From positions 1-64,000 of the forward strand of contig WQYX01000006.1 of the NCBI GenBank assembly GCA_009781005.1: 64,000 nt of DNA, given 5' to 3'. Positions 18,973-29,107 of the stretch are shown here, piece by piece. The position numbers were made by a program, and so were the translations under genes. Origin of the DNA: Polyangiaceae bacterium. Its GTDB lineage: Bacteria > Myxococcota_A > Polyangia > Polyangiales > Polyangiaceae. Numbering within the stretch: the first letter of the stretch is position 1; every line of letters begins with the position of its first letter. The notes beneath the pieces were generated by a model. The model was not told the origin of the DNA and made no database searches. It was given only the letters and a program-made list of their open reading frames with translations.

Positions 18973-21900
18973 ATGAGTCACATCGGAACGCGTTGCGGTC
19001 GTGTCACGGTAGGCCACTCCATTGACGTAGCCTCGGGTGAGCTCTCCGCCACGCGCGTAGATCACGAGCTGGAGGGCGTGGTGCCCTTCTCGGTTGGACG
19101 AACGTTCAATACCCGGTTTGTTGAGAAACCCCTTCTCGATGAGGTAAAAAAGTTTCCCTTCGGGCCAGGATGGCGTGCGAGCTGGCAAATCGAGCTTCGC
19201 TTGTGCCCGAAAGGATTCATTTACACCCGCGTCGACGGTGAAGAGTTTTCGCTTTACGATTCGGACACCAAGGAGCGCAGCTTCGCGGTCACCGGCAAGC
19301 TTATCACCTCTGCCAACGGCGTGGAGCTTCAACGCATCGACGCGTGCCATGTGAGGGTGGTTGGCTTCGGCACCCATAGGAGTATGAACAGCCTTGTCTT
19401 CGAGGACTGGACGCACGAGCAATATCGACTGAAAAGCATCGAGCGCACGCGCAAAGCGCGTCTTGATTTTTCTTACGACGAGCACTCTCGCGTCATCGGT
19501 GTCTCCCAATCCCGCGAGAAGCGCGGTTATCAAATCCAGTATCAGGGCGATCGCGTCTCCCGCGTTCTTTTGCACCTGCCGGATGGCTTGTCCCGCTTGG
19601 TTGCGGAGTACCATTACGACACCAATGGCCGCCTCATCGAAGTCATCGATTCCCGCGGCTCTGCCGTCCGCTACACGTACGACAACGAAAACCGAGTGAC
19701 CCACGAAGAGTCACGCAATGGCTCCGCGTACGACTTACGCTACCAGGGCGGAACCCGCGTGGATGCAAGAGGGAAGGATGGATTCGATGCCTGTAGCGTT
19801 CAGATAGACCGGGATGGCTGCACTACCCAGGTGACCGATAGCCATGGCCATGTGAAGCGATACATGTGGAACAACTGCGGACAGGTCCTCAAGACGATTC
19901 TGCCGACCGGCAACGTCACCAGCCAAATCTTCGACCAACACGCCCGCCTCATCCAATATGGCCAAGAGGATGGCTCCACGATTGACCACGAGTTCGACGA
20001 GCTGGGCCGGACCGAGTGCATTCGCACTTCGCATGGAGAGAAGACGGAGTTTCACTACGACGAACATCACCGACTGATTGCATATGAAGAACTTGTCAAC
20101 GATGTGGTTGCGACGCGGGTGAAGTTCACCCACGACGAAGACCACAACGTGACGAGCATCCAAATCAATGAGGAACCTCCCTGGAAGTACGAGTATACGG
20201 CGTATGGGGAAGTGGCGAGAATTACGGACCCATCAGGAGCGACGGCATCGAGTTTCTACGATGAACGAGGGGGCGTCCTGAGTGCCACGAATTGGGATGG
20301 GCAGACGTGGAAGTACACGTGGGATGCGATGGGAAGGGTGCTGACGGAGGCGGACCCTCTTGATCAGACGCTGCATATCACGTATTTGGACGACGACGGT
20401 CGCTCGATGCGTGTGAGGGACCGTGACGGGCGCATTTATGCGCGTCATGTCAGCGACGATGAAAGGAGCATCCGGGTAGTCTTGCCAGGAGGAGCCACGA
20501 GAAGCTTGGAACTGAGCTCCCATGGAATGCCCGTCAGGCTCACGGATGAAATGGGGGCGGTGATGCGGCTTGAGTGGGGGACCGAGCCTGGGGAATTGAC
20601 GAGAATCATCAACGCTGACGGTGCCGAATACACCTTTGAGTACGACGCGGACTTACGCATCATCTCGCGCAAGACCTTCGACGGCCGCACGCTAAAAACG
20701 GAGTATAAGCGCGGACGAGTCGTCGCGACATTGGACGGCGCAGGGCAAAAAACCAAGTACGAGTACAATGCGCGTGGGGTTGTTTCCAAGCAAACGAACC
20801 CCGATGGGGTGACGCGGTTTGGGTACGACTTGCAGGGCCTGCTTACGGACATCCAAACGCCGTCCTCAAGGCTCACTCTGCATCGTGATGCGCAAGGCCG
20901 TATCGTGGCAGAGGACGTAGATGGCGTGAAGGTCGAGTGCAGGCTCGACGTGATGGGGCAGCCGATTGCGCATTCAACGCCATACGGACCTGCTACCTCC
21001 TTCGCGTGGACGCCTGGTGGGGATTGCCAATCGATCCGGTATGGCGATGTTGCGGTGACCTTTGCGCGCGACGTGTTCGGCAGAGAGGTTGGCCGGCAAG
21101 TCGGAGAGGCGGGGTACTTCCAGCAGAGTTACGACCCCATCGGGCGGCTTCTGACCCAGGCATTCCACCGAACGCCTGACACCCAGCCGGGAGCAAAGGC
21201 TTTTGCTCCCGAGGTGTTGCGACGCCTTGTCTTCGATGCACGTGGGTTTCTGGAGAGCATGGATGACAGGCAGCGAGGCCCAACGCGTCTCTTGCACAAC
21301 GCGCGCGGCGACTTGACCGGAGTCGTGCGCAAAAACGGCATCAGTGATTTTTACATGTATGACGAGTGCCAAAATCGCTGTTACCATGCGGCGACGCAGC
21401 ATGGAGTCGCGTTGGCGGCAGCTCTCGATCAGGCGGAGCGAGAGCGTGATGTGTATGGCGAGCCTCCGTTTGATGTGATTGCCCAAACGGCCCAAAGGTT
21501 CCCGCATCACGAAAACAACCAAGGCTACGAGGCTGGTGTCCGCAACACCATCCTTCATGGCCCGGGGCATAAAACGGAATTTGAATACAATGCCAATGGG
21601 CAAGTTTTTGCCAAGACGGTTGCGCGCGGCACAGAGAAGTACACGTATCGATATGACTGGAATGCTCGCGGGGAGCTAATCGCCGTCACAACCCCGAACG
21701 GCAAGAAGTGGGAATATCGGTACGATGGTTCAGGGCGCCGCATCGAGAAAAGGAGCCCTGTTGGTGACGTTTGGCGCTACGTGTGGATGGGCCATAAGCT
21801 ATTGCACACGCTCAAGAACGACAAGCTTGCAGAGAGCTACCTCCATGAGCCTGGTGGTGGGTGTCCCATCTTGCGAGATGACGGGGTCGTGCACTTCATC

Positions 21901-22005
21901 TTGCCCGACCAGAACGAATCGTCGGCGGAGGAAGTCGGCAAAGACGGCAGGCTCGAATATGTATATCAGAAGGGGACGTGGGGCGAGGGTTTCCGGGCGG
22001 GTTGA
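18973..22005 (+). CDS. Rhs/YD-repeat protein without a C-terminal toxin tip
   Basis: N-terminal CGRVTVGHSIDVASGE...FSVGRTFNTRF; many YD repeats (YEYNARGVVSKQTNPDGVTRFGYD); ends LEYVYQKGTWGEGFRAG*. Confidence 0.88.
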   Translation: MSHIGTRCGRVTVGHSIDVASGELSATRVDHELEGVVPFSVGRTFNTRFVEKPLLDEVKKFPFGPGWRASWQIELRLCPKGFIYTRVDGEEFSLYDSDTKERSFAVTGKLITSANGVELQRIDACHVRVVGFGTHRSMNSLVFEDWTHEQYRLKSIERTRKARLDFSYDEHSRVIGVSQSREKRGYQIQYQGDRVSRVLLHLPDGLSRLVAEYHYDTNGRLIEVIDSRGSAVRYTYDNENRVTHEESRNGSAYDLRYQGGTRVDARGKDGFDACSVQIDRDGCTTQVTDSHGHVKRYMWNNCGQVLKTILPTGNVTSQIFDQHARLIQYGQEDGSTIDHEFDELGRTECIRTSHGEKTEFHYDEHHRLIAYEELVNDVVATRVKFTHDEDHNVTSIQINEEPPWKYEYTAYGEVARITDPSGATASSFYDERGGVLSATNWDGQTWKYTWDAMGRVLTEADPLDQTLHITYLDDDGRSMRVRDRDGRIYARHVSDDERSIRVVLPGGATRSLELSSHGMPVRLTDEMGAVMRLEWGTEPGELTRIINADGAEYTFEYDADLRIISRKTFDGRTLKTEYKRGRVVATLDGAGQKTKYEYNARGVVSKQTNPDGVTRFGYDLQGLLTDIQTPSSRLTLHRDAQGRIVAEDVDGVKVECRLDVMGQPIAHSTPYGPATSFAWTPGGDCQSIRYGDVAVTFARDVFGREVGRQVGEAGYFQQSYDPIGRLLTQAFHRTPDTQPGAKAFAPEVLRRLVFDARGFLESMDDRQRGPTRLLHNARGDLTGVVRKNGISDFYMYDECQNRCYHAATQHGVALAAALDQAERERDVYGEPPFDVIAQTAQRFPHHENNQGYEAGVRNTILHGPGHKTEFEYNANGQVFAKTVARGTEKYTYRYDWNARGELIAVTTPNGKKWEYRYDGSGRRIEKRSPVGDVWRYVWMGHKLLHTLKNDKLAESYLHEPGGGCPILRDDGVVHFILPDQNESSAEEVGKDGRLEYVYQKGTWGEGFRAG

Positions 22006-22071
22006 CGGCGACGGCTACATGACCCCATCATCCTCTGAATCCGTCACGCCCATTGTGGGCATCCTGCACGC

Positions 22072-23703
22072 ATGTATCCTGCACTCATCGATGGCGCTCC
22101 GTACACCCAGAAATCTCCGTTTTTGCTGGGAAACGTGCTCTTCGCGCTTGCGGTGTTGAGTGCGTGCTCGCATCCGAAGACGGTACCCGACGGTAGCGAG
22201 GCTGCGAACGGCAACGACGCGAGTCGCGCGGCCGCCGAAGCACACGACGCGGATGCAAAAGAAGATGGTGGTCTCCTTGCGACCGATCCCTTCGGCGCGC
22301 CCCACGTCGCCGATCGCGTGATGTGCAGCGGCATCGCGGGCAAGCACCTTGCCGATCGCGATCTTCGCACGTCCTTCGTCGAAGGTGACGACTTGCTCGC
22401 TCTCGTCAACCGATCGCCAACGGGCGCACTCGCGCCGTCGTTCGCGCCGTCGGATCTCGTCGAGCTCCGTTCGGGGAAATCGATGACAGCGCGCGATTGC
22501 GATAAAACTCTATGCTTGCGCAAAGAAGCCGCGAGCGCGCTCGAAGACCTGATGCGCGAGATGAAGCAGCGTGGCTTCGCTGGCAAGGTGGAGTCCGCGT
22601 TCCGAAGCTACGCGGCGCAATGCGGGACGTTCCTCCATTGGGCAGCTCAGGGGTCATTCTGCGATGCCACCGAGCAGAGCGCGCTGCCCGGGCACAGCCA
22701 ACATCAACTCGGCACTACTTTGGATATGTTCACCGAAGCGTGGGCAAAAGATGCGCGCGGTGTTTTCCGCGAAGGCTTCGGATGTACGCCGGGCGGGAAA
22801 TTCTTGCAGGAGCACGCGTGGGACTTTGGCTTCGTCATGCCGTATCCCATTCATCCGGATGATCGGCATTCGAAGCGAAGTTGCATCACGCGTGTGGATA
22901 TCCCTGTATTCATCAACCCGAAAACGGGTTACCGCTACGAGCATTGGCACATTCGCTACATTGGCAAAGACGCCGCCGCGCGCTTCAAAAAAGCATTCGA
23001 AGCAAGTGGCCGCGATACGCCGAACGAGCTGACGGTCGAACAATGGCTCCGGAAGGAAAGGGGGCTCGATGGCCCCGACACCGAGCTCCCCGTATGCGAT
23101 GGATGCAATTGCGGCGCATGCGCAACGCTCGCCTCGCCGGGAGAGAGCACGTGCGACAAGAAGAGAGCGAACCGCGCAGGGACGACGCCCCCGGCGCTTT
23201 TTCTCGACGAGCACGGGCGGCCTCTGCCTGCTGCGGGCGCGCCGGTGTTGAAGGGGGCGAAGATCGGTCGTCTGCGAACGCGCCGTGATGGCGTACGCGC
23301 GTCCATGATCGAGGTGACGATCGACGTGCCCGAGCACGTTCTCACGCAACCGCCGATTTTCGGTCCGGGTGTCGAGACTTATGTGCAGGATGCAACTTTC
23401 GAGACGTTTGCCCCTTACCCCGCGACGTCACCGCGCGCGTACGCGCCGCTCGCTGGAACATGGATGATTGGACTCGAGCCAGTGCCGAACGAGACAGCCC
23501 TCGCGTGGCCATGGCGAGCTGGCATTGCCGCGCCCGCGCGAAGTCTTATCTACAATCGCGCCAACGTGGCGTTGCCGGCAGTCACGGGCACGGTGACGAT
23601 GACGATCCCGGTGACGGAGATCACTCCTCAGATCAGAATCGTCTTGCTCGAAGCAGGCATTCCCCGAGGCGAGCCTGTGGTTGTCGATACGCGCCCGCAA
23701 TGA
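22072..23703 (+). CDS. M15-family D-alanyl-D-alanine carboxypeptidase-like lipoprotein
   Basis: Lipobox LSAC; SAFRSYAAQ...GHSQHQLGTTLDM...WDFGFVMPYP...YRYEHWHIRYIG. Confidence 0.85.
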   Translation: MYPALIDGAPYTQKSPFLLGNVLFALAVLSACSHPKTVPDGSEAANGNDASRAAAEAHDADAKEDGGLLATDPFGAPHVADRVMCSGIAGKHLADRDLRTSFVEGDDLLALVNRSPTGALAPSFAPSDLVELRSGKSMTARDCDKTLCLRKEAASALEDLMREMKQRGFAGKVESAFRSYAAQCGTFLHWAAQGSFCDATEQSALPGHSQHQLGTTLDMFTEAWAKDARGVFREGFGCTPGGKFLQEHAWDFGFVMPYPIHPDDRHSKRSCITRVDIPVFINPKTGYRYEHWHIRYIGKDAAARFKKAFEASGRDTPNELTVEQWLRKERGLDGPDTELPVCDGCNCGACATLASPGESTCDKKRANRAGTTPPALFLDEHGRPLPAAGAPVLKGAKIGRLRTRRDGVRASMIEVTIDVPEHVLTQPPIFGPGVETYVQDATFETFAPYPATSPRAYAPLAGTWMIGLEPVPNETALAWPWRAGIAAPARSLIYNRANVALPAVTGTVTMTIPVTEITPQIRIVLLEAGIPRGEPVVVDTRPQ

Positions 23704-23710
23704 CAGCGCG

Positions 23711-24373
23711 TCAACGCACGAGCACGAAATCTGCGTAGTCCCCGGCGCTCTCGCTCTTCGTGTCGTCGCCGTCGGTCATGATCCCAATCCCCTTGAATTC
23801 TGGGACATCGGCGTTTGCGTCGCCGTTCGCGAAGTGGCGGCGGAACTCGTCGCGCAAATCGATCGAGACCGTGCGCCACTCGAGAGGCGAGCCGACCTCC
23901 ATCACGACCGTGTCCTGAGCAACCATTGGGTTGCGCTTCTTGTCGCAGACGGAGCCCTTCGTTCCCACGGTTGTCCAGACGTACTTCAGCGTGTACCAGC
24001 GAAGACCGCGTTTCCATGTAAGATACACGTTTGCGGCAGCGTCGCGTTTTCCGTCGCTGCACCCGTCGCCGCCTTGCGGAAGCGTGACCGCGCGCCATCG
24101 CCATTTGAGGAATTGGGCTTTCGCGGCATCACCATCCGGGACTTGGAAGCCGAGCACCGTGGTTTTGAGGCCCGGATGGTACTCGCCACGGATGAACGAT
24201 GTCGTTCCCTCTGTCAGCACGCGGTAGTAATTGACGGGGCCGGATTTGCGTTCGACGACGCGAAAGTCCTTCGGCGCGACAGCAATCTCGGAAGGCGTAT
24301 CGGCCAACGCAGTCCCCGAGAGCGACACGAGGAGAGCGACGCCGAGAGCACAGAGGGAGCGCGAAGAGATCAT
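23711..24373 (-). CDS. DUF3047-like secreted protein
   Basis: Signal peptide, KWRWRAVTLP, YTLKYVW, RDEFRRHFAN, GIGIMTDGDDTKSESAGDYADFVL. Confidence 0.75.
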   Translation of the reverse strand: MISSRSLCALGVALLVSLSGTALADTPSEIAVAPKDFRVVERKSGPVNYYRVLTEGTTSFIRGEYHPGLKTTVLGFQVPDGDAAKAQFLKWRWRAVTLPQGGDGCSDGKRDAAANVYLTWKRGLRWYTLKYVWTTVGTKGSVCDKKRNPMVAQDTVVMEVGSPLEWRTVSIDLRDEFRRHFANGDANADVPEFKGIGIMTDGDDTKSESAGDYADFVLVR

Positions 24374-24391
24374 TGGTCAGACAACCATAGT

Positions 24392-25996
24392 TCATTTCCA
24401 CACCCCATCCGTGCGTTCTATGCGCAGCGGCATATGGCTCATGGCGTGTTCTGCCATGGCCGTGATCGTAAGGCTCGGATTGACGCCGAGGTTTGCAGGG
24501 ATGATCGAGCCATCGACAACGAGGAGGTCCTCGTAGCCGAAGGCGCGGCTGTGGATGTCGACTACACCGTCATCTTCGGAGGCACCGATGGGGCATCCGC
24601 CAAGGACGTGCGCGGTCGTTGCTTTGTTGAAGAGGACTTCGAGCAAGCCGCTCTCTGGAAAACCGTCCCCCATCTTTTCCGCCATCTTCTTTGCGACGAG
24701 ATTCGCAATGGGGATGTAGACGGGCGCAGGGGGGCCTTCACCGTGATCGCTGTCGAGCTTCTTCGTCCATGGCCAGTACCAGCGGCGCCGGAGCGTGTAA
24801 CGCAGGTGATTGTCGATGGGTTGCATGACAAGCAAGACCACCGAGTGCTTCGCCCAGCCGAACGGAACGAGCGTGCGAAGAAACTGGAGTGGGTGCCGGA
24901 AGATCGTGCCGATCCAGCGGAGCGGGCGCGGGATCTTTCCGCCGCCTCCGGTGAGCACGGTGCCAAGCGGCGCGAGCGCGTCGGAGCCGGCCGAGTAACG
25001 GCAAATCTCGATGTGCGTTTTGTCGTCGACGTAGACGCCGCTCGTGATGGCAATACCGCGCGAATAGTCGACGTCTTTGCGCGACGTCGATCGCACGCCA
25101 AGGAGAGCCTCGCTGTTGGTGCGCAGATATTTACCGAGTTGGGCTGAGAGTCTGCCAAGGCTGCCGCGCTCTTTGCAGCGCATCAAGAGATCCACGCTCC
25201 CGTACGATCCGGCCGCGACGACAACGCCGCGGACGCGGAGCTTGCGGTGCGGATGAAAGAACCCCGTCGATTTCTCGAGCGTGAGCTCGTAGCCGCCGCT
25301 TTCGAGCGGGAGCACGTCGACCACGCGCGTCTCGGGCACGACCGCCGCTCCTCGCTTCTCTGCAAGATACAAGTAATTGCGATCGAGCGTGTTCTTCGCG
25401 CCATACCGGCAACCCACCATGCACCCACCACAAAGCACGCAGCCGGTACACTCAGGGCCTTCGCCGCCGAAGAAAGGATCGGGCACGGTTTTGCCAGATT
25501 CTCCGAAATAGACTCCCACCGTTGCGCGATGGAAAGTTTCTCCGCGCCCCATGTCTTCGGCGATGGACTTGAGCATGCGATCGGTCTCGACGATGACGGC
25601 GCTCTCGACGGCGCCGAGCATCTTCTTCGCGGTTTCGTAGAAGGGTGCGAGTGCTTCCTTCCAATCCATGCCGACCCACCGCGGATCTTGGAAGGCTGGA
25701 TCAGGCGGAACGAGCAGCGTGTTCGCGTATACGAGGCTGCCTCCGCCAACGCCCGCACCATGCAAGAAGAAGGCATCCTTCACGAGGGTCATCTGCAGGA
25801 TGCCGTACATCCCGAAGGGCGGGTGCCACAGGTATTTACGCAGGCTCCACGTCGTCTTCGGGAAGTCCTCCGCGCGCCACCGTTTGCCCATTTCGAGCAC
25901 GGTGACGCGATACCCTTTCTCGGTGAGGCGGAGCGCCGACACGCTGCCGCCAAACCCGGAGCCAACAATGGCAAAATCGCAATCGAAGTCTGTCAC
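24392..25996 (-). CDS. GMC-type/cholesterol oxidase-like FAD oxidoreductase
   Basis: FAIVGSGFGGSVSALRLTEKGYRVTVLEMGKRW dinucleotide-binding motif; HVLGGCPIG; VVDGSIIPANLGVNPSLTITAMAEHAM; GTG start at 25996 overlaps the upstream stop. Confidence 0.85.
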   Translation of the reverse strand: MTDFDCDFAIVGSGFGGSVSALRLTEKGYRVTVLEMGKRWRAEDFPKTTWSLRKYLWHPPFGMYGILQMTLVKDAFFLHGAGVGGGSLVYANTLLVPPDPAFQDPRWVGMDWKEALAPFYETAKKMLGAVESAVIVETDRMLKSIAEDMGRGETFHRATVGVYFGESGKTVPDPFFGGEGPECTGCVLCGGCMVGCRYGAKNTLDRNYLYLAEKRGAAVVPETRVVDVLPLESGGYELTLEKSTGFFHPHRKLRVRGVVVAAGSYGSVDLLMRCKERGSLGRLSAQLGKYLRTNSEALLGVRSTSRKDVDYSRGIAITSGVYVDDKTHIEICRYSAGSDALAPLGTVLTGGGGKIPRPLRWIGTIFRHPLQFLRTLVPFGWAKHSVVLLVMQPIDNHLRYTLRRRWYWPWTKKLDSDHGEGPPAPVYIPIANLVAKKMAEKMGDGFPESGLLEVLFNKATTAHVLGGCPIGASEDDGVVDIHSRAFGYEDLLVVDGSIIPANLGVNPSLTITAMAEHAMSHMPLRIERTDGVWK

Positions 25997-27282
25997 AAAC
26001 CGACTTGACCGGTCACCGTGAGGCCTGCGCCAATGGCGGCTGTTGCGTTGGTTCCCGCAGTTGTCAGGGTTGGTACAATCACGGCCATGCATGCCGTACC
26101 GTGGACACCCAGCGCGCTGATATCGGTAATGAGCTTGAGATTGGAGGTATTCTCGAAGCTTGTTGCAATGCTTGCCATGGTCTGCGCGCGCGCCTTCACC
26201 GCGAGAATGAGGTTTGGCAGGTTCGTCTGCAATGTTGCAATGGCTGCTGCAATGCTCTGGGTGTCCGCTGAAGCAGTGATCACGAGCGGCTTCACGGTGC
26301 AATTTGCTTTTGCATTCACGCTTGCATTGCAATTGGCATCGCACTTCGCGTCCACCTGGCAGCCACCTTGCAGCGTGCCACCCTGGCATGTGATGGGTGT
26401 GTAGTCCGCGCTGCAATTGCCGCTGCATTGGACACTGGCCGAGCCACTTGCGCTGCACTTGCCATCGCACTGACCTTCGAAGGTGCCGTTGCAGTTAACG
26501 CCTGGTGGCACCACTGCACATGTACCTTGGCAGAGCCCCTTGCATGTGCCATCTGGCTGAGGGCCTGTCTCCTCCGCCACCGCGTCATTGGCTGTACAGC
26601 TTCCATCGCACCTGCCCTGGCACTCGACGGTAGCGTTTTGCACAGTGCAGGAACCACTGACCGTCGCATCACAGCTACCCTTGCAATAGAACGATGCGCT
26701 TGCACTCGCGGTGCATGACCCATTGCAGTCGACGATCATCGTTCCACCCGAGCACGTGGGTGGGTTTACTTTGACGTCGCACGAGCCGCTCGCCGAGCAT
26801 TGCGCCTGGCACTTTGCCTTCGCGGAGACCGAGACGTCACATGAGGCTTCCGGCTGCTGAATCGTCAGCGTGTTGTTGAGCACACCGGCTGCCTGCAACG
26901 AGGTGACAGCCAAATTGCACCAAGCTTTCACGCGCACTGCAGGATCCGTATTCGCATCCGCTGCATCTTGGTCGGCCTGCGCTGCACCGAGATCTTGCGC
27001 GATCCCGCGACACGCATTCGTCACGTCGTTGATCATGGCGGTAGCCGTGCTGCTGAAGTCGCTCGCTGCTTGTGCGAGAACCGCGAACTGACCTTGAATC
27101 GATGCGTCGACACCGAAATCAACGCTCGACATGTCTGCGCCAACTTGAAACTCCGAGCAGCACAGGGTGGTCGTCGCGTTGCTGAGCGGATTGTCCGTCG
27201 ATGAGCAGCCGTTCGTGATCACCGGAAGTGTGCAGGCGGCCGCGAGCGCGAGGGACACCGTAAAGCGATTCATCTTTCTCAT
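25993..27282 (-). CDS. cysteine-rich secreted lipoprotein of unknown function
   Basis: MRKMNRFTVSLALAAACTLPVITNGCSS signal; central array with about 30 Cys in CxGxC/GxC spacing. Confidence 0.75.
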   Translation of the reverse strand: MRKMNRFTVSLALAAACTLPVITNGCSSTDNPLSNATTTLCCSEFQVGADMSSVDFGVDASIQGQFAVLAQAASDFSSTATAMINDVTNACRGIAQDLGAAQADQDAADANTDPAVRVKAWCNLAVTSLQAAGVLNNTLTIQQPEASCDVSVSAKAKCQAQCSASGSCDVKVNPPTCSGGTMIVDCNGSCTASASASFYCKGSCDATVSGSCTVQNATVECQGRCDGSCTANDAVAEETGPQPDGTCKGLCQGTCAVVPPGVNCNGTFEGQCDGKCSASGSASVQCSGNCSADYTPITCQGGTLQGGCQVDAKCDANCNASVNAKANCTVKPLVITASADTQSIAAAIATLQTNLPNLILAVKARAQTMASIATSFENTSNLKLITDISALGVHGTACMAVIVPTLTTAGTNATAAIGAGLTVTGQVGL

Positions 27283-27292
27283 GCGAAGCTCC

Positions 27293-27757
27293 TTAGGTTG
27301 TCGACAGCGTGCCCGTGCGCTCGAAGGTGTCAAGCTGTGAGATCCGCCTCTGGTGGCGAGTGTCTCCCGAGAATGGAGTGGCAACGAAAATCTCTGCAAA
27401 GCGCACGCAATCTTCCTCTCGATGCATGCGCGCGCCGAGCGACAGCACGTTCGCGTCGTTGTGCGCGCGCCCGAGCTTCGCCGTCTCGTCGCTATGCGCG
27501 AGAGCACACCGCACACCATGCACCTTGTTCGCAGCGATGGCTTCGCCGTTGCCCGATCCGCCGATGACAATGCCTAAACTGCCCGGATCAGCCACCGTGC
27601 GCTCTGCCGTCTTGATGCAGTACGTCGGGTAATCATCATTTGCATCATACACGTATGGCCCGCAGTCGGCGAGCTCGTGACCGAGCTCGCCGAGCCGCTT
27701 CATGATGATTGCCTTGAGCTCAAAGCCCGCGTGATCGGACCCAAAATAGATGCGCAT
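27293..27757 (-). CDS. rpiB: ribose 5-phosphate isomerase B
   Basis: MRIYFGSDHAGFELK...GIVIGGSGNGEAIAANKVHGVRCAL...RAHNDANVLSLGARM. Confidence 0.95.
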   Translation of the reverse strand: MRIYFGSDHAGFELKAIIMKRLGELGHELADCGPYVYDANDDYPTYCIKTAERTVADPGSLGIVIGGSGNGEAIAANKVHGVRCALAHSDETAKLGRAHNDANVLSLGARMHREEDCVRFAEIFVATPFSGDTRHQRRISQLDTFERTGTLSTT

Positions 27758-27772
27758 CGAGCTCTTTGCTAT

Positions 27773-28990
27773 TCAGCCGCCCTTTGCCTTTTTGATTGCG
27801 GCGTGGATCGACGCGATGCCGCCGCGAATACGCTCTTCGCTCGTGGCGTAACTGAAACGCATGTAGCCCGGCGCGCCGAACCCGCTGCCTGGAACGGCCG
27901 CGACGTGCGCCTCGTCGAGCAAGAAGAAGGCGGCTTCTTCATCGTTCGCAATGGGCTTTCCCTTGTACGGAACGCCGTAGAGCGCGCGGACGTCCGCGAA
28001 GGCGTAAAACGCGCCTTCCGGCATGTGGCACGACACGCCCGGAATCGACCGCAGGCCCTCCACCATCACGCCGCGACGCTTCTCGAACGCGGCGCGCATC
28101 CGCTCGACTTCTTCTTGCGGACCGGTGAGCGCGGCGGCCGCCGCGTGCTGCGCAATGGCCGTTGCGTTCGTGGTGCTCTGACCCTGCACGGTGTCGAGAA
28201 CTTTGGCGAGCGGCACAGGCGCGATGCACCAACCGATGCGCCACCCGGTCATGGCGTACGTCTTCGAAACACCGTCGACGATGACGATGCGATCCATCTG
28301 GTCTTGCGCGAGCTTCGCGGTCGACGTGTGCTTGAAGCCGTCGTAAACGAGGTCGGCGTAGATCTCGTCGACGATGAGCCACGCGTCGCTCTTCTTCCAC
28401 ACTTCAAGCAGGGCACGAAGCTCGCTCTCGGTGTACGCCGAGCCCGTTGGGTTGCTCGGTGTGCAAAGGATGATTGCCTTGGTCTTTGGCGTGAGCGCCT
28501 TTTCGAACGCGGCGGGCGTCATCTTGAAACCGTTTGTTTGCGTGGTTTCGACGATGACGGGCTCGGCACCGAACATCTTCACCTGCTCGGGATAGCTGAC
28601 CCAATACGGTGCAGGGATGACGACTTGATCTCCTGGTTCGTAAAGAGCGAGCCCGAGGTTGAAGAGCGCGTGCTTCGCGCCAACGGTGACCGTGACTTGA
28701 TTGGGTTTCGGCGACCAGCCGCGCACGTTGCGCGTGCGTTCGCACACGGCTTCCTTCAATGAGGCAATGCCGGTGACGGCCGTGTACTTGGACACGCCCT
28801 TGTCAACGGCTTTGCGAGCAGCTTCGAGGACGAACGCCGGCGGCTCGAAGTCGGGTTCACCGACGCCGAACGCGAACACGTCCGTTCCTTTGCTGCGAAG
28901 TTCTGCGGCGCGCGCGTTCATCGCGAGCGTCACACTGGGTTGAACTGCCTTTAGGCGACTAGCAAATGAGAGTGACACGGCGCTGCACAT
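27773..28990 (-). CDS. class I/II pyridoxal-phosphate aminotransferase (aspartate aminotransferase-like)
   Basis: FGVGEPDFEPP, PAPYWVSYPEQV, LCTPSNPTGSAYTESEL, VDGVSKTYAMTGWRIGW. Confidence 0.93.
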   Translation of the reverse strand: MCSAVSLSFASRLKAVQPSVTLAMNARAAELRSKGTDVFAFGVGEPDFEPPAFVLEAARKAVDKGVSKYTAVTGIASLKEAVCERTRNVRGWSPKPNQVTVTVGAKHALFNLGLALYEPGDQVVIPAPYWVSYPEQVKMFGAEPVIVETTQTNGFKMTPAAFEKALTPKTKAIILCTPSNPTGSAYTESELRALLEVWKKSDAWLIVDEIYADLVYDGFKHTSTAKLAQDQMDRIVIVDGVSKTYAMTGWRIGWCIAPVPLAKVLDTVQGQSTTNATAIAQHAAAAALTGPQEEVERMRAAFEKRRGVMVEGLRSIPGVSCHMPEGAFYAFADVRALYGVPYKGKPIANDEEAAFFLLDEAHVAAVPGSGFGAPGYMRFSYATSEERIRGGIASIHAAIKKAKGG

Positions 28991-29107
28991 TACTCAGGCG
29001 TGACGAATGATGCGAGAGCTTCTTCATGGACCGCGTGCGACGAAGGGCAAGTGCGGCGTCGATGCGAAACCTTGACGTTCGCCAAGTGAGAGCCGACAAC
29101 CGTTGAC

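Noticed and set aside
25997-26470. N-terminal extension of the GMC oxidoreductase ORF
   Set aside because: It overlaps the cysteine-rich gene in another frame; the FAD-binding motif begins right after GTG 25996.
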